Assembly: GCF_000483125.1 (NCBI RefSeq)
Contig: NZ_KI519553.1
Location: 407,124-471,123, forward strand
From: Atopobium fossor DSM 15642
GTDB taxonomy: Bacteria; Actinomycetota; Coriobacteriia; Coriobacteriales; Atopobiaceae
Length of the DNA: 64,000 bases
Direction of reading: 5' to 3'
Every line of letters begins with the position of its first letter. Within the stretch, counting starts at the first letter, position 1. Made by a program: the position numbers and the translations under genes. The notes below the pieces were generated by a model that saw nothing but the letters and a program-made list of their open reading frames with translations, made no database searches and had not been told where the DNA came from. This document shows, piece by piece, positions 35,553-45,093 of the stretch.

Positions 35553-35909
35553 TTAAGACAGCTGGTAGGAAGTGGTGCTTATATCGCTGTCATCCAAGAA
35601 ATTCTCGATAGTCTTACGGTCCAAATAGCTGTGATTACTATCATCGCTCGAAAGGCGCTCTTTATTCATTTCTTCGTTAAAGTAGGCAATGTCTTCTTTA
35701 GTGAGGTTGCTACCAAGATATTGAATGTGAAAGGCAATAGCATCGGCCAATTGGAGAGCTCCAAACCAAAGAATTACCGCAACTGCAACAAAAACAATGT
35801 AGACCGTTGGGCCTGCTGGGTTTTTTGCATTGGAGGTAGTGGCGCTTGCGGACTCAACTACCTGATCTTCTGTATCTTGAAACTGAGGTGTATTTGGTTG
35901 CTCGGTCAT
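35553..35909 (-). CDS. Hypothetical single-pass membrane protein
   Basis: This 118-residue protein has a Thr/Gln/Glu-rich N-terminus (1-31), one transmembrane helix (~35-57, YIVFVAVAVILWFGALQLADAI) and an acidic C-terminal tail with DSNHSYLDRKTIENFLDDSD. I know no family. It sits between nudix and thyA on the same strand with a 48-nt gap to thyA. Confidence 0.6.
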   Translation of the reverse strand: MTEQPNTPQFQDTEDQVVESASATTSNAKNPAGPTVYIVFVAVAVILWFGALQLADAIAFHIQYLGSNLTKEDIAYFNEEMNKERLSSDDSNHSYLDRKTIENFLDDSDISTTSYQLS

Positions 35910-35987
35910 GACTAGTATCCTTATGCCCGTGACTGATAGGTATCTTATTTGGTCTATTATACGTGGCTTTGTGGCGGGTCTCTATTT

Positions 35988-36401
35988 TTACAAATGCTCT
36001 GCCCAGAATAATTGCTCCCACATAACACCAAGCCCACGAACAAGTTCGGTATCTGCGGCAAGCCACTTTACATCCATAAGTTCATTGCGAGAAAGCCAAC
36101 GCAGTTCAGAGTGTACACGAGGCAAAGGTGTTTGGTCTGCTGTAAGTTGGCTGATAAAAACATCCATATGTAGGTGAAAATCTGGATAATCATATTCCAC
36201 GGTGTCGTAGTAGAACATAGGACCAAGCTCAACATTAAGCTCTTCTTTGATTTCACGTAGACAGGTTTGCTCGGGCTTCTCATGAGGTTCTACTTTACCT
36301 CCGGGAAACTCCCAGCCATTCATGTGGTTATCGGAGCGTTTGCATGCTAAAATTGCGTCCCCTTTGTGGATAATAGCTGTACAAACATGAACAGTTTTCA
36401 T
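35988..36401 (-). CDS. Nudix hydrolase (MutT-like)
   Basis: This 137-residue Nudix protein has the box GGKVEPHEKPEQTCLREIKEELNVEL (~32-57), with REIKEEL catalytic glutamates intact; the usual Gly after EEx is Asn. The small size, N-terminal VHVCTAIIHKGDAILACKR and WEFPGGK match the 8-oxo-dGTP diphosphatase (MutT) group, which removes oxidised nucleotides from the pool. AGGAGG lies upstream of the ATG at 36401. It is divergent from the phosphatase gene. Confidence 0.85.
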   Translation of the reverse strand: MKTVHVCTAIIHKGDAILACKRSDNHMNGWEFPGGKVEPHEKPEQTCLREIKEELNVELGPMFYYDTVEYDYPDFHLHMDVFISQLTADQTPLPRVHSELRWLSRNELMDVKWLAADTELVRGLGVMWEQLFWAEHL

Positions 36402-36504
36402 ATATCCTCCTGCGTTTTTCTCTATACAAGACTAACAGAACAGGGGCATTGTGGTAGTCTTTTTCATACCGATTTATGTTTATGCAGGATAGGCGGGTAG
36501 TGCG

Positions 36505-37299
36505 ATGGCAACATATGTCTTGAGTGACATTCATGGTCGTTTGGCCCCGCTTGACCGGGTGCTCAATCGTATTTCTGCGTCTGAGGATGACATATTCTTT
36601 GTTTTAGGTGATATGGTTGATCGTGGTCCACATCCTGTAGGCGTTATGCAGCTTGTACGTACACTTCCGCACGTGCAGGTACTTATGGGTAATCATGAAC
36701 GCCTTATGTTGGATGCTCTATATTTTCCTGACGATAATACCGCTGCATATAACTGGGGTATGAATGGTGGAGAAACCACTCGTAGTGAGCTTGCTGCTAT
36801 GGAGCTTGATCCACGTATTGAGATTGTGGAATGGGCAGCCAATTTGCCCCTCTATGCTCATACATCTGTAGCTGGGCAACTATACTTTTTTGCTCATGCG
36901 GGTATTCGTACAGGTACTGTTGCAGTTCCTCACAACTGGACAAACGAGTCTATTGAGGCATACTTACATGCCCAAAATCCCGATGATTTACTGTGGATAC
37001 GTGAGGATTTTTGGGGCACCAAAACTCATCTTGCCGATAGTGATGGACTAACACCTCGCATTGTAGCAGGTCATACGCCTACGCCTATTGCATACAGTTT
37101 GGTAGATATTGCTGCAAACCAGCCCGTTACACCAGAAGGTCGTGCGCTTATGTTGGCTTGTGGAGACACAAATTCTCAGCTTGCAGATCGCTTTGCAATT
37201 GATTGTGCTTGTGCTGCAGGTTCGGAAATGGGGCAGGTGTTTGTGTGGCGCTTAGACGATAATGAGCAATTTTACGAAGCCGTACAAGATGGAGAGTAG
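36505..37299 (+). CDS. Calcineurin-like serine/threonine protein phosphatase / ApaH-like
   Basis: This 264-residue metallophosphoesterase has the PPP-type motif series DIHGR (~8-12), GDMVDRGP (~35-42), GNHE (~64-67), HAG (~133) and GHTPT (~191). These residues bind the two metal ions. It is related to bacterial PrpA/ApaH proteins that dephosphorylate proteins or cleave Ap4A; the sequence does not distinguish them. GATAGGCGGG lies upstream of the ATG. It overlaps the next gene by 11 nt. Confidence 0.85.
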   Translation: MATYVLSDIHGRLAPLDRVLNRISASEDDIFFVLGDMVDRGPHPVGVMQLVRTLPHVQVLMGNHERLMLDALYFPDDNTAAYNWGMNGGETTRSELAAMELDPRIEIVEWAANLPLYAHTSVAGQLYFFAHAGIRTGTVAVPHNWTNESIEAYLHAQNPDDLLWIREDFWGTKTHLADSDGLTPRIVAGHTPTPIAYSLVDIAANQPVTPEGRALMLACGDTNSQLADRFAIDCACAAGSEMGQVFVWRLDDNEQFYEAVQDGE

Positions 37300-37816
37300 G
37301 CTTGTTCAGTCGTTTGACCCTATCATCGACGCCCAGTGTCGCGTGCTTATTTTAGGCACAATTCCCAGCCCAAAATCGCGCGAAGTGCATATGAATTATG
37401 GTAATCCACGTAACCGATTTTGGCCGGTTATGGCTCGCTTGTTTGATGAGCCTATTCCAACTTCAAATGACGAGAAAATCACGCTTATGTTACGCCATCA
37501 CATAGCATTGTGGGATGTACTGAAAAGTTGTGACATTGTAGGTGCCCGTGATGCCTCCATTGCAAATCCCGTACCCAACGATATAAGCCGTGTACTTAGT
37601 ATGGCGCCCATTCATACGGTGTTTTGTACTGGCTCTACAGCAGCACGTCTATATAAAAAGCTCTGTGAGTCTAGCTGTGGTTTATCTGCTATTACACTTC
37701 CGTCTACAAGCCCCGCCAATGCTCGGTGGAGCTTAGATGAGCTGGTTAAAGCCTATAAACCTGTAAAACAAGCCGCGTTATCTACCTCTGCTTTAGTAGG
37801 TGTTCATCGTGGATAG
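37289..37816 (+). CDS. DNA-deoxyinosine/uracil glycosylase-like protein
   Basis: This 175-residue uracil-DNA-glycosylase superfamily protein resembles the deoxyinosine/HMU glycosylase branch. It has ILGTIPSPKSREVHMNYGNPRNRFWPVMARLF (~19-50) as motif 1 with the pocket residues, ALWDVLKSC and a C-terminal LPSTSPANARWS motif 2. It presumably excises deaminated bases. Start ATG 37289 overlaps the previous stop; an in-frame ATG at 37262 would add nine residues. No strong Shine-Dalgarno exists for either, so translational coupling is likely. Confidence 0.78.
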   Translation: MESRLVQSFDPIIDAQCRVLILGTIPSPKSREVHMNYGNPRNRFWPVMARLFDEPIPTSNDEKITLMLRHHIALWDVLKSCDIVGARDASIANPVPNDISRVLSMAPIHTVFCTGSTAARLYKKLCESSCGLSAITLPSTSPANARWSLDELVKAYKPVKQAALSTSALVGVHRG

Positions 37817-39014
37817 CAGTTGGATTTTTGCTTTTGCGCGTGATTTTTTGCATGGATGTCTTGCTTTTGAAGAGCGGGCAGATGGATGGGTTTGTCCGCA
37901 GCGATTTACAGATAACCAACGTGTTGTATTAGGAAGTTGTTTAGCTTGGCACCCTGGCCTATATAAACAGATGGCTACTTGTACTTCGGGGGCAACGCTT
38001 GAATTTGTGACTGATGCTACCTTGGTGGATATTGAACTCTCTTTTGGAGAAGAACCTGTGGGAACAGGGAATTCTCGTAAACTAACTGAGCAGTTTGCAT
38101 GTCAAGAAGGGAAGGAAAGGCAAAGCACCCAGGTCTTTGATGGTGTTTCCCATGAGGTAAATGGTAAACATAAGGGTATGTTGTTTGTTGCTATGCAAGA
38201 TGGACAAACAGCTCAAGTACATATTGCGTTACCTGAGTCAAAAACTACTGCGCCCACCCTGTTTGATATACACAAACTTACCCGTGTTCGCGTGTTTTTA
38301 CCGGCATTGCGTTCTTGTGCAGTGCGTACGATTGCATGTAATGGTAGCGTGCTTAAACCGCTTGAGAAAAAAGACCAGCTACTTGTTTTAGGAGATTCTC
38401 TTACGCAGGGTTTTGTAAGTGGAGACCCAGCAAAAACATGGGCTCATCAGCTGGCGCATCACAAGAAGCTGGATGTGCTCAATCAGGGCATTGGGGGACA
38501 GGTGTTTTTACCTGAAACCTTGCAAGATTTTTCTGCACTGCCCGAATTTACGCCTCAGTCAATCGTGGTTGCTTTTGGCATTAATTATCGATATGAGCCT
38601 TGTACTGCACATCGTGTTTCAAAAGACATACATCGCTACTTTTCTGTACTACATGCCTTGTGGCCAGCAATATCAACATATGTACTTACACCTCTATGGC
38701 ATCAGGTAGGCCCATATCCCACGCATAAACACAGCTGCTTTGACCAGATACCACAGCTTATTGAGCATGCAGTAGCAACTCATTCCAATATGACCTTAAT
38801 TGATGGCACCACGCTCTTGGATGCTAACATATCGCTTTTGTCGGATGGGTTTGAACATCCCAATACGGCTGGTCATACACAGATTGCTGAGCGTTTGTTT
38901 GAGAGTATGCGTACTCAAAATCCTTCTTATAAGGTGCGAATATCTGCGTCTGAAAAGACTCAAAAACCAGTTGTGCTACCTGCACAAATAGAGCAAATGA
39001 ACTTTGATTTTTAA
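37809..39014 (+). CDS. SGNH/GDSL-type hydrolase with N-terminal accessory domain
   Basis: This is a 401-residue protein. A ~190-residue N-terminal beta-rich domain resembles the carbohydrate-esterase accessory domain. The C-terminal SGNH hydrolase has block I GDSLTQGF, block II GIGGQVF, block III VVAFGINYRY and block V DGFEHPNTAGH (Asp/His of the triad). The enzyme is likely an esterase/deacetylase on cell-wall or glycan material. No signal peptide is seen, so it may act inside the cell. I favour GTG 37809 because AGTAGG lies ~9 nt upstream; GTG 37800 is in frame. It overlaps the glycosylase gene. Confidence 0.78.
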   Translation: MDSSWIFAFARDFLHGCLAFEERADGWVCPQRFTDNQRVVLGSCLAWHPGLYKQMATCTSGATLEFVTDATLVDIELSFGEEPVGTGNSRKLTEQFACQEGKERQSTQVFDGVSHEVNGKHKGMLFVAMQDGQTAQVHIALPESKTTAPTLFDIHKLTRVRVFLPALRSCAVRTIACNGSVLKPLEKKDQLLVLGDSLTQGFVSGDPAKTWAHQLAHHKKLDVLNQGIGGQVFLPETLQDFSALPEFTPQSIVVAFGINYRYEPCTAHRVSKDIHRYFSVLHALWPAISTYVLTPLWHQVGPYPTHKHSCFDQIPQLIEHAVATHSNMTLIDGTTLLDANISLLSDGFEHPNTAGHTQIAERLFESMRTQNPSYKVRISASEKTQKPVVLPAQIEQMNFDF

Positions 39015-39070
39015 TAGTGTCCGAGCGCTGTTGTATGCTGGGAACATAAAATCAAAAGGAAAGGCTTACT

Positions 39071-40303
39071 ATGGCAATTCAAACAAATCCACTTGCCCCA
39101 CATATGCAGCTTGAACTTTCTTCTACTAATGCTGAGCTGGTACAACAATATCAGACGGGTAAAGTGATTAATCCCTTCCGCTGTAACAATGAGGACGTTA
39201 TTCGCCGCGAGCAAACCAATCATGATTTTGCGTCAGTCATGCGTCCTTCTTTTGTTCGTGATACAGAAAAGATTATGCACTTACAGGCATACAATCGTTT
39301 GGCTGGTAAAACACAGGTCTTCTCGTTTAGATCCCACGATGATTTAACACGTCGTGGCTTGCATGTACAGCTTGTAGCTCGCATTGCACGCAATATTGGT
39401 CGTGCGCTGGGACTTAATATAGATCTCATTGAAGCCATTGCTTTGGGTCATGATATTGGGCATACGCCGTTTGGACATGCGGGAGAACGCTTTCTCAATG
39501 ATGAATATCATGCACGCACTGGTAAATATTTCTTCCACAATGTTATGAGTGTACGTGTGCTGGATACGTTATACGGTCGCAATTTGAGCCTGCAAATGCT
39601 TGATGGAGCCATTTGCCATAACGGAGAATTTGAACAACAGGTGTTAGAGCTGAGCAATCTGTCTACGTTTGAGGACTTTGACGTTGTGGTTCAGAGCTGC
39701 TGGAATGATGCACCTCATGTGATTGAACACTTACGTCCTATGACGCTTGAGGGATGTGTTGTACGCATCTCTGACATTATTGCTTACATTGGTAAAGATC
39801 GTCAGGATGCCATTCGTGCTGGCATTGCTACCGAGAAGACCTTTGATGATGGTATGGGTGGTGCCTACAATGCTTGGGCACTTTCTGCTTTTGCAATAGA
39901 TATTGTATCTCACAGCCTTGGTGCTTCTCGCATCTCTATGAGCGAGGAAAGCTTTGAAGAAATGCGTCGTGCTAAGCGTGAGAACTACAAAAAAATTTAT
40001 TTAGCAAGTGAAGTAGCAGGGGACTTATCACAAAATATTGCACAAATGTTTGCTATGGTTTATGCAAAATGTCTTGAATGGATGCGTTGTGGTGATACAA
40101 CTACACCTATTTTTGAGCATCATATTTTGCCGCTTGAACGCTCACTTTCTTATTATAAAAAGGAGTATGACTGGCAGAAGGATCTAGATTTGACTGCTGT
40201 GGATTACATTTCTGCCATGACAGACGATTACTTTGCAGCTCTCTGCCAATATATAGATCCTTCTACAGCAAAATTCTTTCCGCAGTACAGCTACTTTGCA
40301 TAG
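39071..40303 (+). CDS. HD-domain deoxyguanosinetriphosphate triphosphohydrolase-like protein
   Basis: This 410-residue dNTPase-family protein has the HD metal-binding motif. A first His occurs in TRRGLHVQLVARIARNIG, followed by HDIGHTPFGHAGE (~136-148) and a distal Asp in ISDIIAYIGKDRQDA (~233-247). It hydrolyses dNTPs to nucleoside plus tripolyphosphate, limiting dNTP pools. The start ATG 39071 has AAAGGAAAGG before it. It is convergent with the OPT transporter, whose stop is only 7 nt away. Confidence 0.88.
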   Translation: MAIQTNPLAPHMQLELSSTNAELVQQYQTGKVINPFRCNNEDVIRREQTNHDFASVMRPSFVRDTEKIMHLQAYNRLAGKTQVFSFRSHDDLTRRGLHVQLVARIARNIGRALGLNIDLIEAIALGHDIGHTPFGHAGERFLNDEYHARTGKYFFHNVMSVRVLDTLYGRNLSLQMLDGAICHNGEFEQQVLELSNLSTFEDFDVVVQSCWNDAPHVIEHLRPMTLEGCVVRISDIIAYIGKDRQDAIRAGIATEKTFDDGMGGAYNAWALSAFAIDIVSHSLGASRISMSEESFEEMRRAKRENYKKIYLASEVAGDLSQNIAQMFAMVYAKCLEWMRCGDTTTPIFEHHILPLERSLSYYKKEYDWQKDLDLTAVDYISAMTDDYFAALCQYIDPSTAKFFPQYSYFA

Positions 40304-40310
40304 ATAGCAG

Positions 40311-41978
40311 TTAGCGCATAAACGAGAAGAGAGCAACGAGGGCAATGAGTACGCCTACCAAGCTCTCTCCACCCAAAATGCCAGAGACAGTGCTATCTGC
40401 CTTGGAGTTTTGTAGCTTACCGGTTTTCTCAAGAACAAACTTGAGAGTTGCTCCAATGGCTGCACCACAAGACATGTAGAAGGGAAGGTAAACACCTAGG
40501 CCAAGTGTCATTACGGGAAGACCACAGGCAGCTAAAATACCGCCAATACCAAGACCTGCGATAAAAGCAGGAAGATGTGCAATACCACCGGCCATAGCTG
40601 CAACGTTAGCGGCCTGTACTGCTACAAAGGTGCTCTGAGGACCAAAGGCGTTCCCGCCATACACTTGGTACATGCCCATAAGCAACAAAGAAGCTACTAC
40701 CACACCAACCAAAGCACCAACAATCATGCCCGTCATTTGGTCTTTAGGATTGGTGGCAAGACGGTCTCCAGCCTTAAGATCATTCATAACATCGCCGCCA
40801 ATGCCGCAGGCAACAGCAACCATAGCCGCAATTAAAAACAGGAGTTTCATGCTTGTGATTCTAAAGAGTGCTTGTACGAGTAACAGCACAAGCATGCCAA
40901 AGACTTCCATGGGATTGATGCCTGTGGTGCCGGTAAGCCAAGCAGATAGGTAAATGCAGAACCAAGTTGCTGCTACAGCAACCGTAGAGACCAGAATGCT
41001 CAGTTGCAACACTGTGCAGATAAGAGCAACGGCAAGCGCACAAACAATAGCAATAATGCGAGGGCTGGTGCTCAGCCGCATAGATGTTTCGGTGTTTGTG
41101 TTGTTGCTAGGAGTGGCCGAAGCTGCATTCTCCATGGGTTTCTCGTCAGAATGGGTGGAGCGCATCTTCTTGTTGCGTAGGGTGGAGGCAACAATAGTTC
41201 CTGCACCAGCACCCAACATAAGACCAAGGCCTAAGCTTGTGCGGATGTCCAATGCTGTTGCGGTTTCAACCATGCCGGCTGCGGGTAGAGCACCAACAAT
41301 ACCAAGGTGGCCAACGGCGGCACCGATAAACCAAACAGCAGTAGGAACGACGCCTACAGCAAAGCCCATAGCAATGCTCATAGGGGAGTTATAGATTCCT
41401 AAAACTACGCCAGGAATGGCATCTGATTTAAATAGAATTGCTGGAATAAGGTGTAAAACGTCGCGTACAGCAGCGTATGCGCCCGACAGACCAAGTCCCC
41501 AAAACAAAGCAGGGGCATCTTCAGCACCGTTGTTACCAACGGCAGTTAAGGTATCTGCCGCAGCCGTACCAATGGGGTAGGCAAGTTTTTTCTCACGAAT
41601 AAAGTAGGGCTGGAAGGCTGCACATGCAACTAGGCCAACAATAGTACCAGCAAATGCAGCAATAAGAACCTCATGAATGGCAAGGTCTTGCCCCAGACCC
41701 ATTATCCAAAGACCAGGAATGGTAAATGCAAGTCCACCTGCAATCATGGAACCAGCGCTCATGGCTGCATGCATAACGTTTGCTTCATGGAGGTTATTGG
41801 ACTTAAATAATTTAAGTGCTAACACGCTAGCGATGGCGGCAAACGAAATAGGCCAGGGTAGCATACCCATTCGTAGCGCAATAAACAAAGAGCTTGCGGT
41901 AAGGATTACAGATCCAACTGCTCCAATGATAACTGCGCGAAGGGTAAGTGCTTTGTTGTTTGAATCAGTAGAACTCAT
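40311..41978 (-). CDS. OPT/YSL-family oligopeptide transporter
   Basis: This 555-residue polytopic protein has about 14 hydrophobic helices and the OPT family's PIGTAAADTLTA segment (~132-143). A charged central cytoplasmic loop (RNKKMRSTHSDEKPMENAASATPSN, ~265-290) is followed by NPKDQMTGMIVG. Members import oligopeptides or metal chelates. The start is ATG 41978 (AAAGG 7 nt upstream); a longer in-frame reading from 42014 has no Shine-Dalgarno. It follows the amidotransferase gene by 76 nt on the same strand. Confidence 0.88.
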   Translation of the reverse strand: MSSTDSNNKALTLRAVIIGAVGSVILTASSLFIALRMGMLPWPISFAAIASVLALKLFKSNNLHEANVMHAAMSAGSMIAGGLAFTIPGLWIMGLGQDLAIHEVLIAAFAGTIVGLVACAAFQPYFIREKKLAYPIGTAAADTLTAVGNNGAEDAPALFWGLGLSGAYAAVRDVLHLIPAILFKSDAIPGVVLGIYNSPMSIAMGFAVGVVPTAVWFIGAAVGHLGIVGALPAAGMVETATALDIRTSLGLGLMLGAGAGTIVASTLRNKKMRSTHSDEKPMENAASATPSNNTNTETSMRLSTSPRIIAIVCALAVALICTVLQLSILVSTVAVAATWFCIYLSAWLTGTTGINPMEVFGMLVLLLVQALFRITSMKLLFLIAAMVAVACGIGGDVMNDLKAGDRLATNPKDQMTGMIVGALVGVVVASLLLMGMYQVYGGNAFGPQSTFVAVQAANVAAMAGGIAHLPAFIAGLGIGGILAACGLPVMTLGLGVYLPFYMSCGAAIGATLKFVLEKTGKLQNSKADSTVSGILGGESLVGVLIALVALFSFMR

Positions 41979-42054
41979 GAGGTGCCTTTCAATACAGTTG
42001 TTTTGCCTCTGCAAGTATAGAGGTAATTTTTAAACTGTGGATAAAAAATTATAG

Positions 42055-42804
42055 TTACTGTTTTTTATAGGTAGTGGCTGCAACAACAAATGCCTCAAAG
42101 AGCTCTGGTTGCGTACCTAGTATTTCTGGGTGCCATTGAACACCAACCACAAAGTCCTTCTCTGGACATTCCAGTGCTTCGGGTGTGCCATCGGTGGCCC
42201 AGCCAACAAATGTTATGCCTTCACCTGGAGCACTAATGGCCTGGTGGTGATAGGAGTTTACACCTAAGCGCGTGGAGTTATAAATACCTGCCAACTTGCT
42301 GTTTTTATCAAGAGTAACAGCGTGACAAGGCATATCAAAGGGGGGAGCAACATGGGTTTGCGAACTTGCTGTAATGTTTGGCTGTTCAGATACATCGCGT
42401 ACCATGCGCCCACCACGAGAGACATTAAGTAACTGCATGCCTCGGCAGATTGCAAGTATAGGAAGATTGCGCTTCCAAGCTTCTGCACACAGTGCTTCTT
42501 CCATACGGTCACGTATGGCGTCAGTAAATAGAATCTCTGCCACTGAGTATGGTTCATAAACGTTGCCATTAAAAGACTCGGCAGCAATGTCTCCGCCACC
42601 AGTAAGAAGCAAGCCATCTACAAGGTCAAGCAAACGAGAAACCATAGCAGGACCTTGCTCGGCCAAGGGAAGTACAACGGGAATACCACCTGCTGCAATA
42701 ACGCAGTCTGCATACCTTTGATTAATCCAGGTATGCCCTTCTTCGCCTGGGCGAGACGTAATGCCAATAATGGGGGCAAAATCGTACGCGGTATCCACCG
42801 TCAC
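42055..42804 (-). CDS. Class-I glutamine amidotransferase, gamma-glutamyl-GABA hydrolase (PuuD)-like
   Basis: This 249-residue peptidase C26 protein has nucleophile Cys in ILAICRGMQLLNV (~115-127). The catalytic His-Glu pair is in VGVQWHPEILG (~220-230). The N-terminus GITSRPGEE with INQRYADCVIAAGGIPVVLP is characteristic of PuuD-like hydrolases rather than biosynthetic amidotransferases. It cleaves gamma-glutamyl amides. No polyamine genes are nearby. With the following peptide transporter it may form a peptide/gamma-glutamyl salvage unit (inference). Confidence 0.86.
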   Translation of the reverse strand: MTVDTAYDFAPIIGITSRPGEEGHTWINQRYADCVIAAGGIPVVLPLAEQGPAMVSRLLDLVDGLLLTGGGDIAAESFNGNVYEPYSVAEILFTDAIRDRMEEALCAEAWKRNLPILAICRGMQLLNVSRGGRMVRDVSEQPNITASSQTHVAPPFDMPCHAVTLDKNSKLAGIYNSTRLGVNSYHHQAISAPGEGITFVGWATDGTPEALECPEKDFVVGVQWHPEILGTQPELFEAFVVAATTYKKQ

Positions 42805-42937
42805 TCCTTCCTAAAGTTACGAAGTTTCAATCATAGGTCAAAATGCGTTTAAATGTGCGAAAAATAACGCAAGTTAACAACTTCTTATTGTTATTACGTA
42901 AAACAACACTGCGGCTCTCTTAGTGAGAAAACCAGCG

Positions 42938-42954
42938 TTTTACTGCGGTAAAAT
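42938..42954 (+). promoter_or_regulatory. Promoter/inverted repeat giving a leaderless rarA transcript
   Basis: TTTTAC-TGCG-GTAAAA (42938-42953) is a perfect inverted repeat whose right half contains the -10-like TAAAAT (42949-42954). The rarA ATG is only 6 nt further on, with no Shine-Dalgarno, so the transcript probably starts at or near the initiation codon. Confidence 0.45.
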
Positions 42955-42960
42955 ACGCAT

Positions 42961-44340
42961 ATGGATACTTTATTTAGTAGCGCTCAGCGCATTATTAAAA
43001 ATAATAACGCTCCGATGGCCGCTAGAATGCGACCTACAAATTTGGATGATTTTGCTGGCCAAGCTGCGGCAGTTGGACCAAATTCGTGGTTGCGTCGTGC
43101 CATTGAGCATGATGTTTTATCGTCTGTTATTTTATATGGTCCAGCAGGTACGGGTAAGACAACCCTAGCTCGTATTGTTGCCAACTCTACTCATGCAGAG
43201 TTTGTAGAAGTCTCTGCTATTACGGGTACGGTTAAGGATTTACGCCGTGAGATTGAGCTGGCAGAATCGCGTCTACTTACCGGTGGACGCAGGACCATTT
43301 TGTTTGTGGATGAGATTCATCGTTTTAATCGTGGGCAACAAGATGCCTTACTTCATGCTGTTGAGGATCGCATTGTCATACTCATTGGTGCTACAACAGA
43401 AAACCCTTACTTTGAAGTTAACCAAGCACTTATTTCTCGCTCACGTGTGGTTGAGCTTACGGCACTTTCGGATGAGGAAATTACTTCTGTCATTAATCGT
43501 GCGCTTGAGTCACCGCTTGGCTTGGATGGCAGGTTTACGCTAACAGATGATGCGCTTGCAGAAATCGTATTGCTTTGTGGTGGAGATGCCCGTGCCGCTC
43601 TTACCACGTTAGAGCTGGCAAGCCAATTGGCAACGCCTCGTATGTCAGGTAAGACTGCCGAGAAGCCCGTTGAGTCTACAGAAAAAAATACCTCATCCTC
43701 TACAGAACCTCTCGTTATTACAAAAGAGCATATTGCTGATGCAAATCCGCGCCATGGCCTACCATATGACAAGTCAGGTGATATGCACTATGACATTATT
43801 TCTGCGTTTATTAAGTCCATGCGCGGTTCTGATCCTGATGCAGTGCTGTACTGGTTAGCGCGCATGATTGATGCGGGTGAAGACCCCAAGTTTATTGCAC
43901 GTCGTATTATGATTGCTGCTTCCGAAGACATTGGCAATGCGGACCCGCAGGCACTTCTTGTGGCAGAAGCTGCCTTTAGGGCAGTTGAGGTTATTGGCTA
44001 TCCGGAGTGCCGCATTAATTTGGCGCAGGCTGCGGTGTATAACGCACTAGCGCCAAAATCTAATGCGAGCTACGCAGGGCTTAATGCAGCAATGGCAGAA
44101 ATTCATAACGGTCCTTTGCGGGATGTACCATCGCATTTGCGTGACCGTCATCGTCCGGGAGCGGAAAGTTATAAAGATTATTTTTATCCGCATGATTATG
44201 CAAAGGGATGGGTTTCTCAGCAGTATTTACCCGATGGGCTTTCTAAAGGAGCCTTCTTTACGCCTTCGGAGCGTGGTTGGGAAGCATGGCGTTATGAGGC
44301 ATCAAATCGCGATCACGTGGACATACCGCCCGAAGAGTAA
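42961..44340 (+). CDS. rarA: Replication-associated recombination protein A (MgsA/RarA ATPase)
   Basis: This 459-residue AAA+ clamp-loader-like ATPase acts at stalled forks. It has Walker A YGPAGTGKTTLA (~59-70), Walker B ILFVDEIHRFNRGQQDALLHAVEDR (~113-137), sensor 1 IGATTENP and a C-terminal tetramerisation domain with PRHGLPYDKSGDMHYDIISAFIKSMRGSDPDA. The N-terminus MDTLFSSAQ matches the family's usual MEDLFSSAL beginning. The ATG at 42961 is therefore almost certainly correct, although no ribosome-binding site precedes it. Confidence 0.95.
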   Translation: MDTLFSSAQRIIKNNNAPMAARMRPTNLDDFAGQAAAVGPNSWLRRAIEHDVLSSVILYGPAGTGKTTLARIVANSTHAEFVEVSAITGTVKDLRREIELAESRLLTGGRRTILFVDEIHRFNRGQQDALLHAVEDRIVILIGATTENPYFEVNQALISRSRVVELTALSDEEITSVINRALESPLGLDGRFTLTDDALAEIVLLCGGDARAALTTLELASQLATPRMSGKTAEKPVESTEKNTSSSTEPLVITKEHIADANPRHGLPYDKSGDMHYDIISAFIKSMRGSDPDAVLYWLARMIDAGEDPKFIARRIMIAASEDIGNADPQALLVAEAAFRAVEVIGYPECRINLAQAAVYNALAPKSNASYAGLNAAMAEIHNGPLRDVPSHLRDRHRPGAESYKDYFYPHDYAKGWVSQQYLPDGLSKGAFFTPSERGWEAWRYEASNRDHVDIPPEE

Positions 44341-44433
44341 ATGTAATTGCCTTTAAATGCTAGTGTGCGTTAAGGCATGCGTCTCAAACGGGTAGAATTA
44401 AAAAGATTATTGTTCTGAGGGAAGGTTGACGCG

Positions 44434-45027
44434 ATGTCACCAATGGAAATTGCACTTATCGTTTTGGTGGTAGCTGGTATTTGGGCAGTTATTGAGCTTG
44501 CTGTGACCCTGCGTTCTTCGCGCAAGTCTATGAGTGAGCTTACCAATACGGTTAACGATGCTGTGGCTGAGGTTAAGCCTGTGGTGCAAAAATTGGATGG
44601 TGTGATAGATGAATTGCAGCAGTCTTCCAAACAGCTTGAGCCACTTCTAGAGAAGACCTCGGTAGCTGTGGATGCTATTACAGTTGATTTGATTCGTGTA
44701 GACGATATTTTATCTGATGTGTCCACCGTTACTGCTACGGGCGCAAATCTTTCGAGTGCTGTAAGCAAGGTTACTGCAGGTGCAGCAGATAGTGTTGCTG
44801 GCATTGTAGGCAAACTTACTACTACAGCAAGCAAGACAGTGAGTTCTAAGCTTGGGCTTTCTTCCTCACAAACAACCGCAGCTCTGCAAGACAGTGCTTC
44901 TGCTGACACGCAGGATGTTAATGACGCAGATTCTATGAAGCCACACAAGCAATCCAAACCTGCATACTTTACCTATCCAGATGTATCCAATGGTACAGCT
45001 GGAGCAGACGAGGCTTCCAAAGAATAG
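44434..45027 (+). CDS. DUF948-type membrane-anchored protein
   Basis: This 197-residue protein has an N-terminal helix (ALIVLVVAGIWAVIELAVTL, ~5-24) in the membrane. A long amphipathic/coiled region (~30-140, LDGVIDELQQSSKQLEPLLEK) follows, then a polar tail. This is the pattern of DUF948/YtxG-like general-stress proteins. It lies directly upstream of the RsbW-like and sigma-factor genes, consistent with a stress-related role (inference). GAGGGAAGG precedes the ATG. Confidence 0.72.
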   Translation: MSPMEIALIVLVVAGIWAVIELAVTLRSSRKSMSELTNTVNDAVAEVKPVVQKLDGVIDELQQSSKQLEPLLEKTSVAVDAITVDLIRVDDILSDVSTVTATGANLSSAVSKVTAGAADSVAGIVGKLTTTASKTVSSKLGLSSSQTTAALQDSASADTQDVNDADSMKPHKQSKPAYFTYPDVSNGTAGADEASKE

Positions 45028-45093
45028 TACGCAAATCGCGCGTTCTTGCCGGGTTTCTTAACAGGTATAAAACGCGCACGTAAAAGGAGAGAT

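Noticed and set aside
37800-39014. SGNH hydrolase as a secreted esterase
   Set aside because: No signal peptide or lipobox is visible at either candidate start, so secretion is not claimed.
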